A DNA stretch of 64,000 bases from Cellulomonas sp. ES6 (GCF_030053835.1 NZ_CP125655.1:124001-188000); one strand, 5' to 3'. Numbered from the stretch's first letter, positions 47,233 through 57,116 are shown. Made by a program: numbers and translations. The notes: a model not told the origin generated them from the sequence alone.

Positions 47233-48239
47233 GCGCGCCGGCGGACGAGCCGCGGGGCCGGTTCGACGTCGCACGGGTGTTCGCGCTCGGCTGGCGCGTC
47301 GTCGGCAAGGTGCCCGACCCGGTGGTGCGGGGCCTGTTCCGCCTCGTCGCCGACGTCGCGTGGGTGCTGCGGGGCAGCGGGGTCCGCCAGCTCGAGGCGA
47401 ACCTGCGCCGCGTGCGGCCGGACGCCCGGCCCGACGAGCTGCGTCGCCTCACCCTGCTCGGCATGCGCTCGTACATGCGCTACTACGGCGAGGCGTTCGC
47501 GCTGGTCGGCGCCACGCAGGACCAGATCGCCGCGCGCGTGCGCCTGGTGGACCCCGGCGAGGTGGTCGGCGAGATCCGGCGTGGCCGCATGGTCGTCATG
47601 GCGCTGGGGCACCTGGGCAACTGGGACCTCGCGGGCGCGTGGGCGACGACGCACCTGGGCCGGACGGTGACGGTCGCGGAGCGGCTCGAGCCCGAGGCCC
47701 TGTTCCAGGAGTTCCTGCGCTTCCGCGAGGGCATCGGGCTGGAGATCATCCCGCTGTCCGGGGCCGGCGGCGGGGTGTTCCGCGAGCTGGTGCGCGCCGT
47801 CAAGCAGGGCCCCGGCGGGCTCGTGCCGCTGCTCGCCGACCGCGACCTGACGGCGCGCGGCGTGGAGGTCGACCTGTTCGGCGAGCGCGCCCGCGTCGCC
47901 GCCGGGCCGGCGGCGCTGGCGGTGGCCACCGGCGCCCCGCTGTGCGCCGCCTCGATCACCTACGAGCGGCTGCACGGCGAGCGGCGGCGCCGGGCGGGCA
48001 CCGCCTGGGGCGTGGTCATCGAGTTCGGCCGGATGCTGACGGTGCCCGAGGACGTGCCGCGCGCCCAGCGGGTCGCCGTCCTCACGCAGGCCTGGGTGGA
48101 CGACCTGGAGGCCGGCATCGGGCGGGCGCCGCAGGACTGGCACATGCTGCAGAAGGTCTTCGTCGCCGACCTCGACCCCGAGCGGTACGCCCGCACCCGC
48201 GCCGCCGCGGGGGAGACGACGGGGGAGGCCGCACCGTGA
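47229..48239 (+). CDS. patA: Phosphatidylinositol mannoside acyltransferase
   Basis: This 336-residue protein belongs to the LpxL/HtrB acyltransferase family. The catalytic H(x)4D motif is GHLGNWDLAG (about 123-132), followed by GGVFRELVRAVKQGPGGLVPLLADRDL and the family block GPAALAVATGAPL. It should acylate the mannose of PIM at the inner membrane face. It overlaps pgsA and pimA by GTGA at both ends, a tightly coupled trio. I name it after the mycobacterial enzyme on family and synteny. Confidence 0.88.
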   Translation: MSAPADEPRGRFDVARVFALGWRVVGKVPDPVVRGLFRLVADVAWVLRGSGVRQLEANLRRVRPDARPDELRRLTLLGMRSYMRYYGEAFALVGATQDQIAARVRLVDPGEVVGEIRRGRMVVMALGHLGNWDLAGAWATTHLGRTVTVAERLEPEALFQEFLRFREGIGLEIIPLSGAGGGVFRELVRAVKQGPGGLVPLLADRDLTARGVEVDLFGERARVAAGPAALAVATGAPLCAASITYERLHGERRRRAGTAWGVVIEFGRMLTVPEDVPRAQRVAVLTQAWVDDLEAGIGRAPQDWHMLQKVFVADLDPERYARTRAAAGETTGEAAP

Positions 48240-49453
48240 CGCCCGCCGCCGGCCGGCCGCTGCGGATCGGCATCGTCTGCCCGTACTCGTTCGACGTCCC
48301 GGGCGGCGTGCAGTTCCACGTCCGGGACCTCGCGGAGGCGCTCATCGCCCGCGGTCACAGCGTGGGCGTCCTCGCGCCCGCGGACGACGACACCCCGATC
48401 CCGCCGTACATGACGTCGGCCGGCAAGGCGGTCCCGGTCCGCTACAACGGCGCCGTCGCCCGCCTGACGTTCGGTCCGCTCACGGCGGCGCGCGTCCGGC
48501 GCTGGCTCGAGGCCGGGCAGTTCGACGTGCTGCACCTGCACGAGCCCGTGACCCCGTCGCTCAGCATGCTGGCGCTGTGGATCGCCGACGGCCCCGTCGT
48601 CGCGACCTTCCACTCCTCGCTCGTGCGCTCCCGGTCGCTGCAGCTCGCGTACCCGCTGGTGCGGCAGTCGCTCGAGAAGATCAGCGCCCGGATCGCGGTG
48701 TCCGAGGACGCGCGCCGCACCCTCGTCGAGCACCTCGGCGGCGACGCCGTGGTGATCCCCAACGGCGTCTACGTGGACGCGTTCGCCCGGGCGGGCACGG
48801 ACCCGCGCTGGGTCGGCACCCCCGAGAGGCCGACCGTGGTGTTCCTCGGCCGCCTGGACGAGTCCCGCAAGGGCCTGCCGGTGCTGCTCGACGCGGTCCC
48901 GGCGGTCCGGCGGGCGTTCCCCGGGGTCCGGTTCCTGGTCGCCGGCCGCGGCGAGACCGGCCCCGAGGAGGCGCGCGAGCTGCTCGGGGACGACGCGGAG
49001 GCCGTCGAGTTCCTGGGCGGCGTCAGCGACGAGGACAAGGCGCGTCTCCTGGCGTCGGCCGACGTCTACTGCGCGCCCCAGACCGGCGGCGAGTCGTTCG
49101 GGATCGTGCTCGTGGAGGCGATGAGCGCCGGCACGGCGGTCGTGGCCTCGGACCTCGGGGCGTTCCGCCGGGTGCTCGACGACGGCCGGGCCGGCGTGCT
49201 GTTCCGCACCGGCGACTCCGCGGACCTCGCCCGCACGCTCGGTGACCTGCTGGCCGACCCGGACCGTCGCGCACGCGTCGCGGCGGCGGGGGAGGCGGCC
49301 GTCGGCCGGTACGACTGGTCGTCGGTCACCCACGAGGTGCTGACGGTGTACGAGATGGCGGTGGAGGGCAGCGAGGCGCCCGTCGGCGAGGACCCGACGT
49401 CCCGCCGCGGCGCGCGGCTCGACGTGCTGCGCCGGCGGAGGGGTGACGAGTGA
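48236..49453 (+). CDS. pimA: Phosphatidylinositol alpha-mannosyltransferase PimA
   Basis: This 405-residue GT4 enzyme adds the first mannose from GDP-mannose to phosphatidylinositol. The N-terminal acceptor domain shows CPYSFDVPGGVQFHVRDLAE and HLHEPVTPSLSMLAL, with TFHSS. The donor domain shows VFLGRLDESRKGLPVLLDAV and the EX7E motif in GGESFGIVLVEAMSAGTAVV. A C-terminal basic tail follows. GTG overlaps the acyltransferase stop. It completes the PIM module. Confidence 0.92.
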   Translation: MTPAAGRPLRIGIVCPYSFDVPGGVQFHVRDLAEALIARGHSVGVLAPADDDTPIPPYMTSAGKAVPVRYNGAVARLTFGPLTAARVRRWLEAGQFDVLHLHEPVTPSLSMLALWIADGPVVATFHSSLVRSRSLQLAYPLVRQSLEKISARIAVSEDARRTLVEHLGGDAVVIPNGVYVDAFARAGTDPRWVGTPERPTVVFLGRLDESRKGLPVLLDAVPAVRRAFPGVRFLVAGRGETGPEEARELLGDDAEAVEFLGGVSDEDKARLLASADVYCAPQTGGESFGIVLVEAMSAGTAVVASDLGAFRRVLDDGRAGVLFRTGDSADLARTLGDLLADPDRRARVAAAGEAAVGRYDWSSVTHEVLTVYEMAVEGSEAPVGEDPTSRRGARLDVLRRRRGDE

Positions 49454-50091
49454 GCTGGTCCGAGACGGCCGTCCTGGTGGTGGCCGTGGTGCTGCTGGTG
49501 GTCTGGTGGTCGTGGGTGGCCGCGTCCCGGATCGACCGGCTGCACCGCAAGGTCGCGGCGTCGCGCGCCGTCGTCGACACGCAGCTGCTCCGGCGTGCCT
49601 CCGCGGCGTCCACGCTCGCCGCGTCCGGCGTGCTCGACCCCGTGAGCAGCGTGCTCGTGGGCGAGGCGTCGTGGGCGTCCATCACCGCGGGCGACGCGCA
49701 GACGCAGGGCATGGCGCGCCTGCCGGCCGAGCTGCGCGGCACGGCCCGTGCGGGCACCGGCAGCCCCGACGTCGCCGACCGGGGCCTGGTGGAGAGCGAG
49801 CTGTCCGCGACGCTGCGCGAGGCCCTCGCCGACCCGCAGGAGGTCGCGGAGCTGCGCGAGGAGCCGGGCGCGGCCGAGCTGCTCGCCGCGCTGGCCGACG
49901 CCTGGTACCGCGTGCAGCTCGCCCGGCGCTTCCACAACGAGGCCGTCGCCCAGGCGCAGCGCATGCGCCGCGGCTGGGCGGTCCGCACGCTGCGGCTCGC
50001 CGGGCGCGCGCCCATGCCGCAGACGCTCGAGCTCGACGACGCGTGGCCGCCGGCGCTGGGCCGGCCGGGAGCGCCGCCCGCCGCACCCTGA
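49450..50091 (+). CDS. Conserved actinobacterial membrane-anchored protein behind pimA
   Basis: This 213-residue protein has one N-terminal membrane helix (about 6-24) and then long helices rich in charged residues: [37 protein letters not shown], a helical segment with [13 protein letters not shown], and [19 protein letters not shown]. The spacing of the helices recalls LemA-like proteins, but I cannot prove it. It overlaps pimA by GTGA, so a role at the PIM machinery is plausible. M. tuberculosis has a different gene (a NUDIX-type membrane protein) at this place. Confidence 0.7.
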   Translation: MSWSETAVLVVAVVLLVVWWSWVAASRIDRLHRKVAASRAVVDTQLLRRASAASTLAASGVLDPVSSVLVGEASWASITAGDAQTQGMARLPAELRGTARAGTGSPDVADRGLVESELSATLREALADPQEVAELREEPGAAELLAALADAWYRVQLARRFHNEAVAQAQRMRRGWAVRTLRLAGRAPMPQTLELDDAWPPALGRPGAPPAAP

Positions 50092-50208
50092 GCCGGTCGC
50101 CCGCCCCGGGGCAGCGGGCCGCCGGTCGCCACCGGCCGCCCGGGCGCACGGGCGGCGACACCGTCCTCCGAGGCGCGGACGGCACCGCGACGGCCCCTCC
50201 GCCGCGAC

Positions 50209-50214
50209 TACGAT
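50209..50214 (+). promoter_or_regulatory. -10 box TACGAT of pdxS
   Basis: TACGAT in the 163-bp gap before pdxS would start transcription near 50221, giving a leader of about 34 bases. The nearby in-frame ATG at 50213 lies inside this box and is unlikely to be the start. Confidence 0.5.
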
Positions 50215-50254
50215 GACCGAGGAACCCATCCCCCTCCCGAACTGCGAGGCCACC

Positions 50255-51175
50255 GTGACCAGCGACACCACCCCCTCCGCCCCCGCCGACGCGCCCGCGG
50301 TCGGCACCGCCCGCGTCAAGCGCGGCATGGCGGAGATGCTCAAGGGCGGCGTGATCATGGACGTCGTCACCCCGGAGCAGGCGAAGATCGCCGAGGACGC
50401 CGGCGCGGTGGCCGTCATGGCGCTGGAGCGCGTGCCCGCCGACATCCGCGCCCAGGGCGGCGTCGCCCGCATGAGCGACCCCGACCTGGTCGACGGCATC
50501 GTCAACGCGGTGTCCATCCCCGTGATGGCCAAGGCCCGCATCGGCCACTTCGTCGAGGCGCAGGTGCTCCAGGCGCTCGGCGTCGACTACGTGGACGAGT
50601 CGGAGGTGCTGACCCCGGCCGACTACGCGCACCACATCGACAAGTGGCAGTTCACCGTGCCGTTCGTGTGCGGCGCCACCAACCTCGGCGAGGCGCTGCG
50701 GCGCATCACCGAGGGCGCGGCGATGATCCGCTCCAAGGGCGAGGCCGGCACCGGCGACGTGTCGAACGCCACGACGCACATGCGGACCATCCGCGACGAG
50801 ATCCGCCGCCTGTCCTCGCTGCCGGAGGACGAGCTGTTCCTCGCCGCCAAGGAGCTCCAGGCGCCGTACGACCTGGTGGTCGAGGTCGCCCGGGCCGGCA
50901 AGCTGCCGGTCGTGCTGTTCACGGCGGGCGGCATCGCGACCCCCGCGGACGCGGCGATGATGCGCCAGCTCGGCGCCGAGGGCGTGTTCGTCGGATCCGG
51001 CATCTTCAAGTCGGGCAACCCGGCTCAGCGCGCCGCGGCGATCGTCAAGGCGACGACGTTCTACGACGACCCCGACGTGATCGCCAAGGTCTCGCGCGGC
51101 CTGGGTGAGGCGATGGTCGGCATCAACGTCGACGACGTGCCGGTGCCGCACCGTCTGGCCGAGCGCGGCTGGTGA
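50255..51175 (+). CDS. pdxS: Pyridoxal 5'-phosphate synthase lyase subunit PdxS
   Basis: This 306-residue TIM barrel makes PLP from ribose 5-phosphate, glyceraldehyde 3-phosphate and ammonia. Signature parts are [64 protein letters not shown] and [16 protein letters not shown]. The catalytic lysines lie in MAKAR and [10 protein letters not shown] chose GTG 50255 with GAGG upstream. It overlaps the NUDIX gene by GTGA. Its partner PdxT is two genes further on. Confidence 0.95.
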   Translation: MTSDTTPSAPADAPAVGTARVKRGMAEMLKGGVIMDVVTPEQAKIAEDAGAVAVMALERVPADIRAQGGVARMSDPDLVDGIVNAVSIPVMAKARIGHFVEAQVLQALGVDYVDESEVLTPADYAHHIDKWQFTVPFVCGATNLGEALRRITEGAAMIRSKGEAGTGDVSNATTHMRTIRDEIRRLSSLPEDELFLAAKELQAPYDLVVEVARAGKLPVVLFTAGGIATPADAAMMRQLGAEGVFVGSGIFKSGNPAQRAAAIVKATTFYDDPDVIAKVSRGLGEAMVGINVDDVPVPHRLAERGW

Positions 51176-51786
51176 CCGGACCGCTGCCGTCCGACGGCCC
51201 GTCGACCCCCGCGGGGGCCGGCGGGCCGTCGCCGTCCGCGACCGCGTCGGCGCTCGGTGCCGACTGGGTGCTGGGGGAGGACGGCCTGCGGTTCCGGCGG
51301 GCCGCCCGCGTGCTGCTGCTCGACGCGGACGACCGGTTGCTGCTGGTGCGCGGGCACGACGCCGACCAGCCGGAGCGGTCCTGGTGGTTCACGGTCGGCG
51401 GGGGCATCGACCCGGGGGAGGACGAGAGGGCCGCAGCGCTGCGGGAGCTGCGCGAGGAGACCGGGCTGCTGCTGGACGACGGGGCGCTGGTGGGGCCGGT
51501 GCTGACGCGGTCCGCGGTGTTCGACTTCTACGCCGAGCGGTGCCGCCAGGACGAGGTGTTCTTCCTGGCGCGCGTCGGGTCGGCGCTCGACACCGGGGCG
51601 ATCGACCGGGCGGGGTGGACGGACGTCGAGCTCGACCTGCTGGACGAGATGCGGTGGTGGCACCTGGACGACCTGGCCGCGGAGAGCCGCGAGGTGTTCC
51701 CCGAGGGGCTGCCGGACCTCGTGCGGCCGCTGCTCGGCGGGTGGGACGGGACCGTGCGCCACCTCGGCCTCCAGCGCGACGACTGA
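51172..51786 (+). CDS. NUDIX hydrolase
   Basis: This 204-residue protein has a complete Nudix box ([20 protein letters not shown] then TGL, about 77-99), within a typical alpha/beta/alpha fold starting [21 protein letters not shown] 33-residue Pro/Ser/Ala-rich N-terminus precedes it. The substrate (nucleotide sugar, damaged nucleotide, or CoA) cannot be told. GTG overlaps pdxS by GTGA, so it is co-translated with PLP synthase, an uncommon partner. Confidence 0.85.
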   Translation: MTGPLPSDGPSTPAGAGGPSPSATASALGADWVLGEDGLRFRRAARVLLLDADDRLLLVRGHDADQPERSWWFTVGGGIDPGEDERAAALRELREETGLLLDDGALVGPVLTRSAVFDFYAERCRQDEVFFLARVGSALDTGAIDRAGWTDVELDLLDEMRWWHLDDLAAESREVFPEGLPDLVRPLLGGWDGTVRHLGLQRDD

Positions 51787-51826
51787 TTTCCGTACCGGGG
51801 GGTAACTTCGGGGGTCGCGGTTCAGG

Positions 51827-51832
51827 TATCGT
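51827..51832 (+). promoter_or_regulatory. -10 box TATCGT of the aminotransferase gene
   Basis: TATCGT plus six bases leads to the GTG at 51839, again the leaderless arrangement. It separates this gene from pdxS-NUDIX. Confidence 0.5.
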
Positions 51833-51838
51833 CGGCCG

Positions 51839-53053
51839 GTGCCCATCTCGACCTCCCCTGTGACCCGCATGCACCGCAGCGGCATCCGCACGCTCATGGA
51901 GCTGGCGATGCGCGACCCGGAGGCCATCCGGCTGGAGATCGGCGAGCCCGACGTGCCGACGCCCGCGCACGTCGTCGAGGCGGCCGGCCGCGACGCCGCC
52001 GCCGGGCACACCGGCTACACGTCCAGCACCGGCAGCCCCGAGCTGCGCGAGGCCCTGGCCGAGAAGGTGCGCCGCGTCAACGGCCTCGACGTCACCGCGG
52101 CCGACGTCGTCGTCACGCACGGCGCGATGCACGGGCTCGCCATGGCGATCAACGCGCTCGCCGGGCCGGGGGACGAGATCCTCGTGCCGGACCCGGAGTT
52201 CCCGAACTGGCGGATGGCCGCCGTGGCCGCGGGCGTCGGCGTCGGCACCTACCCGGCACGGGCCGCGAACGGGTTCGTGCCGACGCTCGCCGACATCGAG
52301 GCGGCGATCACCCCGGCGACCCGCGCGGTCGTGGTCTGCTCCCCGAACAACCCCACCGGCGCGATGTACCCGGCCGAGCTGCTCGCGGGCGTCGTCGAGC
52401 TGGCGCGCGAGCACGACCTGTGGGTGTTCTCGGACGAGTGCTACGAGGCCATCACGTTCGACCAGCCGCACGCCAGCCCCGCCGCGTTCGACACCGACGG
52501 GCGCGTGCTGACGTTCTTCTCGTTCTCCAAGACCTACGCGATGACGGGCTGGCGCCTCGGCTACGTCGTCTCGCGCGACCCCGGGGTGATCGACCTGCTC
52601 GGCCAGGTCGCCGAGGCGACCGTCGCCTGCCCGTCCTCCGTCAGCCAGCGGGCCGCCCTCGCCGCGCTGTCCGGGCCGCAGGACGACGTCGCCGCCGCGG
52701 TCGCGTCCTACCGGGAGCGGCGCGACGCCGCGGTGGCGCTGCTCGACGCGCGCGGCGTGCCGTCCGTGCCGCCGCGCGGGGCGTTCTACCTCATGGTCGA
52801 CGTCTCGGCCGCGACGACCGACTCGGAGGCGTTCGCCCTGCGGCTCCTCGACGAGCGGCACGTCTCCGTCTCGCCCGGCAGCGCGTTCGGCGCCGGGGGC
52901 GAGGGCATGGTCCGGGTCTCGCTCGCGAGCGAGCGCACGGCGCTGCTCGAGGGGCTGTCCCGCCTGGCCGACATGGTCGACGCGTGGCAGGCCGTCGAGG
53001 TCCCGGCGGCCGTGCGCGAGGCGCTGGACGGAGCAGTCACCGCCGATTCGTAG
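51839..53053 (+). CDS. Class I/II pyridoxal phosphate-dependent aminotransferase
   Basis: This 404-residue fold type I enzyme resembles the aspartate aminotransferase family. Motifs are [57 protein letters not shown], the PLP lysine in [18 protein letters not shown], and the carboxylate-binding Arg in MVRVSLASE. The amino donor is unknown. It lies between pdxS-NUDIX and pdxT; the product PLP is its cofactor, so a functional link is possible. GTG start behind a -10 box. Its TAG stop is part of the -10 box of pdxT. Confidence 0.88.
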   Translation: MPISTSPVTRMHRSGIRTLMELAMRDPEAIRLEIGEPDVPTPAHVVEAAGRDAAAGHTGYTSSTGSPELREALAEKVRRVNGLDVTAADVVVTHGAMHGLAMAINALAGPGDEILVPDPEFPNWRMAAVAAGVGVGTYPARAANGFVPTLADIEAAITPATRAVVVCSPNNPTGAMYPAELLAGVVELAREHDLWVFSDECYEAITFDQPHASPAAFDTDGRVLTFFSFSKTYAMTGWRLGYVVSRDPGVIDLLGQVAEATVACPSSVSQRAALAALSGPQDDVAAAVASYRERRDAAVALLDARGVPSVPPRGAFYLMVDVSAATTDSEAFALRLLDERHVSVSPGSAFGAGGEGMVRVSLASERTALLEGLSRLADMVDAWQAVEVPAAVREALDGAVTADS

Positions 53054-53056
53054 GAT
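53051..53056 (+). promoter_or_regulatory. -10 box TAGGAT of pdxT
   Basis: TAGGAT overlaps the stop codon of the aminotransferase gene and ends seven bases before GTG 53064. This supports GTG 53064 over the ATG at 53055, which overlaps the box. Confidence 0.5.
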
Positions 53057-53063
53057 GAGGCGC

Positions 53064-53681
53064 GTGAGCGCTTCCCCCACCATCGGTGTCCTCGCCCTGC
53101 AGGGCGACGTCCGCGAGCACCTCGCCGCCCTCCGCGGCAGCGGTGCCGAGGCCGTGCCCGTGCGGCGCACCTCCGAGCTCGACGCCGTCGACGCCCTCGT
53201 GCTGCCCGGCGGCGAGTCCACGACCATCGACAAGCTGCTGCGCGCGTTCGACCTGGACGCGCCCGTGCGGGAGCGGCTCGCGGGCGGCATGCCGGCGTAC
53301 GGGTCCTGCGCCGGCATGATCCTGCTCGCCGACCGGATCGAGGGCGGCATCGACGGGCAGCGGACCCTGGGCGGGCTCGACGTGACCGTGCGGCGCAATG
53401 CCTTCGGCCGGCAGGTCGACTCGTTCGAGACCGACCTGCGCATCGACGGCGTCCCCGGCAGCGACACCGACCCGGTGCACGCCGTCTTCATCCGGGCGCC
53501 CTGGGTCGAGGAGGTCGGACCCGCCGCCACCGCCCTGGCCCGCGTGGAGTCCGGGCCCGCCGCCGGTAGGATCGTCGCGGTGCGCCAGGGCTCGTTGCTC
53601 GCCACGTCCTTCCACCCGGAGGTGACGGGGGACACGCGGGTGCACCGGCTGTTCGTCGAGATCGTCCGCGACGCCCTGTGA
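53064..53681 (+). CDS. pdxT: Pyridoxal 5'-phosphate synthase glutaminase subunit PdxT
   Basis: This 205-residue class I glutamine amidotransferase supplies ammonia to PdxS. It shows [14 protein letters not shown], the family block [14 protein letters not shown], the nucleophile in [25 protein letters not shown], and the His/Glu pair in SFHPEVTGD. The nucleophile elbow reads GSCAG where most have GTCAG. The start is discussed with the -10 box. Separate transcription from pdxS is suggested by two intervening genes. Confidence 0.94.
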   Translation: MSASPTIGVLALQGDVREHLAALRGSGAEAVPVRRTSELDAVDALVLPGGESTTIDKLLRAFDLDAPVRERLAGGMPAYGSCAGMILLADRIEGGIDGQRTLGGLDVTVRRNAFGRQVDSFETDLRIDGVPGSDTDPVHAVFIRAPWVEEVGPAATALARVESGPAAGRIVAVRQGSLLATSFHPEVTGDTRVHRLFVEIVRDAL

Positions 53682-53765
53682 GAGCGGGGCGCGACCCGCT
53701 GCCGGGTCGCGCCGCACCGCCGGCCGGGGGAGCGCAGGGACGGCGCGGGATACGAGAGGGAAGCG

Positions 53766-54521
53766 ATGTCGGGGCACTCCAAGTGGGCCACCACGAAGCA
53801 CAAGAAGGCCGTGATCGACGCGAAGCGCGGCAAGCTCTTCGCGAAGCTCATCAAGAACATCGAGGTCGCCGCGCGCACCGGCGGCGGTGACCCGGCGGGC
53901 AACCCGACGCTCTACGACGCGATCCAGAAGGCCAAGAAGACCTCGGTCCCGAACGACAACATCGAGCGCGCGGTCAAGCGCGGCTCCGGTGCCGAGGCCG
54001 GCGGCGCGGACTACCAGACGATCCTGTACGAGGGCTACGGCCCCGGCGGCATCGCGGTGCTCGTCGAGTGCCTCACCGACAACCGCAACCGCGCGGCCGC
54101 CGACGTGCGCGTGGCGTTCACGCGCAGCGGCGGGCAGATGGCCGACCCCGGATCGGTGTCGTACCTGTTCTCGCGCAAGGGCGTCGTCATGGTCCCCAAG
54201 GAGGGCACCACCGAGGACGACGTCATGATGGCGGTGCTCGAGGCCGGCGCCGAGGAGGTCAACGACGCGGGCGACCAGTACGAGGTGCTGTCCGAGGCCA
54301 CCGACCTGGTGCCCGTCCGGACCGCGCTGCAGGAGGCCGGCATCGAGTACGACTCCGCCGACGTGGTGTTCTACCCGGCCACCCAGATCGAGGTGGACGC
54401 CGAGGGCGCCCGCAAGATCCTGCGCCTCATCGACGCGCTCGAGGACTCCGACGACGTGCAGAACGTCTACGCGAACTTCGACGCCTCCGACGAGGTCATG
54501 GCGGAGCTCGACGCCGACTGA
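53766..54521 (+). CDS. YebC/PmpR family translation or transcription factor
   Basis: This 251-residue protein is a full YebC: the N-terminal [22 protein letters not shown] is nearly invariant, followed by [56 protein letters not shown] and VQNVYANFD. Relatives have been described as DNA-binding regulators and, more recently, as ribosome-associated factors that help translate difficult proline stretches. GAGAGGGAAG precedes the ATG. The pdxT-yebC-ruvC order is conserved in Actinobacteria. Confidence 0.94.
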   Translation: MSGHSKWATTKHKKAVIDAKRGKLFAKLIKNIEVAARTGGGDPAGNPTLYDAIQKAKKTSVPNDNIERAVKRGSGAEAGGADYQTILYEGYGPGGIAVLVECLTDNRNRAAADVRVAFTRSGGQMADPGSVSYLFSRKGVVMVPKEGTTEDDVMMAVLEAGAEEVNDAGDQYEVLSEATDLVPVRTALQEAGIEYDSADVVFYPATQIEVDAEGARKILRLIDALEDSDDVQNVYANFDASDEVMAELDAD

Positions 54522-54552
54522 CCCCGCGTGGCGGCCCCCGCGGCCGCGCGCC

Positions 54553-54595
54553 CGACGACGCCCCGCCCCGCCCCGTGCGCCGCGGGGCGTCGTCG
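54553..54595 (+). terminator. Terminator after the YebC gene
   Basis: A perfect 14-bp stem (54553-54566 with 54582-54595) with a 15-base loop separates the yebC-type gene from ruvC. Confidence 0.75.
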
Positions 54596-54638
54596 CGTCC
54601 GGGCGCCTGCCGGGGCGGCGGACGGATCCGGACGCACC

Positions 54639-54655
54639 GACACGCCGGGCGTGTC
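54639..54655. repeat. Palindrome upstream of ruvC flanked by a direct repeat
   Basis: GACACGCC-G-GGCGTGTC is a 17-base palindrome about 50 bases before the ruvC start. The motif CGGATCCGGACG occurs on both sides (from 54623 and again from 54664). It may be an operator; it does not resemble an SOS box. Confidence 0.4.
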
Positions 54656-54704
54656 CGCCCGCCCGGATCCGGACGGTGCGTCGGGGGGCTGCGAGGATGG
54701 CCGG

Positions 54705-55274
54705 GTGCGCGTACTCGGTGTGGACCCCGGCCTGACCCGGTGCGGGCTGGGCGTCGTCGACGGGCTGCCCGGCCGAAAGGTGCGGATGGTCGCCGTCGGC
54801 GTCGCGCAGAGCGCGGCCACGCAGGACGTCGACCAGCGCCTGCTGGTGATCGCGGCGAGCATCGACGAGTGGCTCGAGGAGCACGCGCCCGACGCGCTCG
54901 CCGTGGAGCGCGTGTTCGCGCAGCACAACGTCCGGACCGTCATGGGCACCGCGCAGGTCGCGGGCATCGCGATGCTGGCCGCCGCGCGTCGCCGCATCCC
55001 GGTGGCCATGCACACGCCGTCGGAGGTCAAGGCCGCGGTGACCGGCAACGGCCGCGCCGACAAGCCGCAGGTGCAGTCGATGGTGCAGCGGCTGCTGTCC
55101 CTCGACGAGCTGCCGCGCCCGGCCGACGCCGCCGATGCGCTGGCGCTGGCGATCTGCCACCTGTGGCGCCCCGCGGGGGCGGTCGGCGCGCCGCAGCGGG
55201 CGCCGGGCTCGCTCACCGCCGCGCAGCGGGCCTGGGCGCAGGCGGAGCAGGCGGCGCGCCGCGTCCGCGCCTGA
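54705..55274 (+). CDS. ruvC: Crossover junction endodeoxyribonuclease RuvC
   Basis: This 189-residue nuclease resolves Holliday junctions. The four acidic residues are recognisable: Asp7 in [12 protein letters not shown], Glu in [14 protein letters not shown], and two Asp in [13 protein letters not shown]. The DNA-binding segment [20 protein letters not shown] is typical. GTG start; GAGGAT lies six bases before it and may be a weak -10 of the leaderless type. The frame is open upstream through the intergenic repeats but is not coding there. ruvA and ruvB follow after a 108-bp gap with its own regulatory site. Confidence 0.94.
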   Translation: MRVLGVDPGLTRCGLGVVDGLPGRKVRMVAVGVAQSAATQDVDQRLLVIAASIDEWLEEHAPDALAVERVFAQHNVRTVMGTAQVAGIAMLAAARRRIPVAMHTPSEVKAAVTGNGRADKPQVQSMVQRLLSLDELPRPADAADALALAICHLWRPAGAVGAPQRAPGSLTAAQRAWAQAEQAARRVRA

Positions 55275-55304
55275 CCCCGCGCCCGGCGGGGCGGCGCGTG
55301 TCGT

Positions 55305-55320
55305 TCGTACACGTGTTCGC
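55305..55320 (+). promoter_or_regulatory. SOS box (LexA site) upstream of ruvA
   Basis: TCGTAC-ACGT-GTTCGC matches the actinobacterial/Bacillus LexA site CGAAC-N4-GTTCG with a single mismatch in the core. It lies about 63 bases before the ruvA start, where a DNA-damage controlled promoter is expected. Confidence 0.6.
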
Positions 55321-55382
55321 ACGGCCGTGGCAGACTGCACGCCGACGTCCGACCTCGCGGCGTCCGACGGGAAGGAGCCGGT

Positions 55383-56003
55383 GTGATCGCCTCGGTGCAC
55401 GGGACGGTGCAGGCCGTGCGGCTGGACGCCGCCGTGGTGGAGGTCGGCGGCGTCGGCATGCTCGTGCAGGCGACCCCGGCCACGCTCGCCGGCCTGCGCG
55501 TCGGCCAGCAGGCCACGCTGCACACGTCGCTCGTCGTCCGCGAGGACTCGCTGACGCTGTTCGGGTTCGCGGACGGCGACGAGCGGGAGGTGTTCGAGGT
55601 GCTCCAGACGGTCAGCGGCGTCGGGCCCCGGCTCGCGCTGGCGATGCTCGCGGTGCACACCCCGGACGGCCTGCGGCGCGCGGTCGCGGACGAGGACCTC
55701 GCGGCCCTCAAGCGGGTCCCCGGCATCGGGCACAAGGGCGCGCAGCGGATCGTCCTCGAGCTCGCCGACCGGCTCGGCGCCCCCGCGGTGGTCGGCGTCC
55801 CGGGCGGCCCGGCGGCGGCGGCGCGCCCCGGCGACCGCCGCGACCAGGTCGTCGAGGCGCTGGTCGGGCTGGGGTGGAACCAGAAGGCGGCGGCCGACGC
55901 GGTCGCGGGCGTGCTGGAGGGCGGCGACGAGCCGGTCGCCGAGTCCGAGGTCGCGGGCGTGCTGCGCGCGGCGCTCCGGGCCCTGGGCGGTGGGCGTGGC
56001 TGA
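55383..56003 (+). CDS. ruvA: Holliday junction helicase subunit RuvA
   Basis: This 206-residue protein binds four-way junctions as a tetramer. It begins with an OB fold ([25 protein letters not shown]), then two helix-hairpin-helix motifs ([16 protein letters not shown] and [19 protein letters not shown]), and ends with the RuvB-binding domain ([20 protein letters not shown]). AAGGAG precedes the GTG at 55383; a second GTG two bases earlier is out of frame. It overlaps ruvB. Confidence 0.95.
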   Translation: MIASVHGTVQAVRLDAAVVEVGGVGMLVQATPATLAGLRVGQQATLHTSLVVREDSLTLFGFADGDEREVFEVLQTVSGVGPRLALAMLAVHTPDGLRRAVADEDLAALKRVPGIGHKGAQRIVLELADRLGAPAVVGVPGGPAAAARPGDRRDQVVEALVGLGWNQKAAADAVAGVLEGGDEPVAESEVAGVLRAALRALGGGRG

Positions 56004-57021
56004 CGCGGACTCCGTCGTGCGCCCGGAGGCCGACGACCTCGAGCGGGCGGCCGAGGCGGCGCTGCGGCCCCGCCACCTCGCGGAGTTCGTCGGGCAGCGG
56101 GTGGTGCGCGAGCAGCTCTCGCTGGTGCTGCAGGCGGCGCTCGGCCGGGGGCGTGCACCGGACCACGTGCTGCTGTCCGGCCCGCCCGGGCTCGGCAAGA
56201 CGACGCTGGCCATGATCATCGCGGCGGAGCTGGGGACGTCGCTGCGCGTCACGAGCGGCCCGGCGATCCAGCACGCGGGGGACCTCGCGGCGATCCTGTC
56301 CTCGCTCGAGGAGGGCGAGGTGCTGTTCCTCGACGAGATCCACCGCCTCGCGCGTCCCGCGGAGGAGCTGCTGTACGTGGCGATGGAGGACTTCCGCGTC
56401 GACGTGGTCGTGGGCAAGGGCGCGGGGGCCAGCGCCATCCCGCTGTCGCTGCCGCCGTTCACGGTGGTGGGCGCGACCACGCGCGCCGGCCTGCTGCCCG
56501 CGCCGCTGCGGGACCGGTTCGGCTTCACGGGCCACCTCGACTTCTACGCCGACGACGAGCTCGAGCGGGTGCTGCTGAGGTCTGCCGGGCTGCTGGGTGT
56601 GCCGCTCGCGCACGACGCCGCCGCGGAGATCGCGTCGCGCTCCCGCGGGACGCCGCGCATCGCGAACCGGTTGCTGCGCCGGGTGCGGGACTGGGCGCAG
56701 GTGCGCGGGGACGGCACCCTCTCCCTCGACGCGGCCCGCGCCGCCCTCGAGGTGTACGAGGTGGACGTGCGCGGGCTCGACCGCCTCGACCGGGCGGTGC
56801 TCACCGCGCTGTGCACCCGGTTCGGGGGCGGCCCGGTCGGCCTGACGACGCTCGCGGTGGCCGTCGGGGAGGAGCCGGAGACGGTCGAGACCGTCGCCGA
56901 GCCGTTCCTGGTCCGCGAGGGCCTGATCGGCCGGACCCCGCGCGGCCGGGTCGCGACGCCCGACGCCTGGGCGCACCTCGGGCTCGCGGCGCCGGCGCCC
57001 ACGGACACGCTGTTCGGCTGA
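55996..57021 (+). CDS. ruvB: Holliday junction helicase ATPase RuvB
   Basis: This protein of 341 residues is the AAA+ motor of branch migration. It shows [18 protein letters not shown], Walker [13 protein letters not shown], Walker [11 protein letters not shown], sensor 1 [11 protein letters not shown], the arginine-finger region [10 protein letters not shown], sensor 2 [19 protein letters not shown] and a C-terminal winged helix ([17 protein letters not shown]). GTG 55996 opens VADADSVV; the in-frame GTG 55990 is an alternative. It overlaps the ruvA stop, so the two subunits are coupled. Confidence 0.95.
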   Translation: MADADSVVRPEADDLERAAEAALRPRHLAEFVGQRVVREQLSLVLQAALGRGRAPDHVLLSGPPGLGKTTLAMIIAAELGTSLRVTSGPAIQHAGDLAAILSSLEEGEVLFLDEIHRLARPAEELLYVAMEDFRVDVVVGKGAGASAIPLSLPPFTVVGATTRAGLLPAPLRDRFGFTGHLDFYADDELERVLLRSAGLLGVPLAHDAAAEIASRSRGTPRIANRLLRRVRDWAQVRGDGTLSLDAARAALEVYEVDVRGLDRLDRAVLTALCTRFGGGPVGLTTLAVAVGEEPETVETVAEPFLVREGLIGRTPRGRVATPDAWAHLGLAAPAPTDTLFG

Positions 57022-57073
57022 GCGGGGAACCCGCCGGCGCCCCCGCTCGTTAGGTGCCCGGGACCGTGGCGCC

Positions 57074-57079
57074 TAGACT
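57074..57079 (+). promoter_or_regulatory. -10 box TAGACT of yajC-secDF
   Basis: TAGACT would start transcription near 57086, with a leader of about 30 bases containing the AGGAG of yajC. Confidence 0.45.
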
Positions 57080-57116
57080 GCGGCCGACGTCAGACGCGAT
57101 CAGGAGCTGTTTCTCC

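Noticed and set aside
50213..50254. ATG start for pdxS at 50213
   Set aside because: It overlaps the -10 box TACGAT, and PdxS homology begins after GTG 50255.
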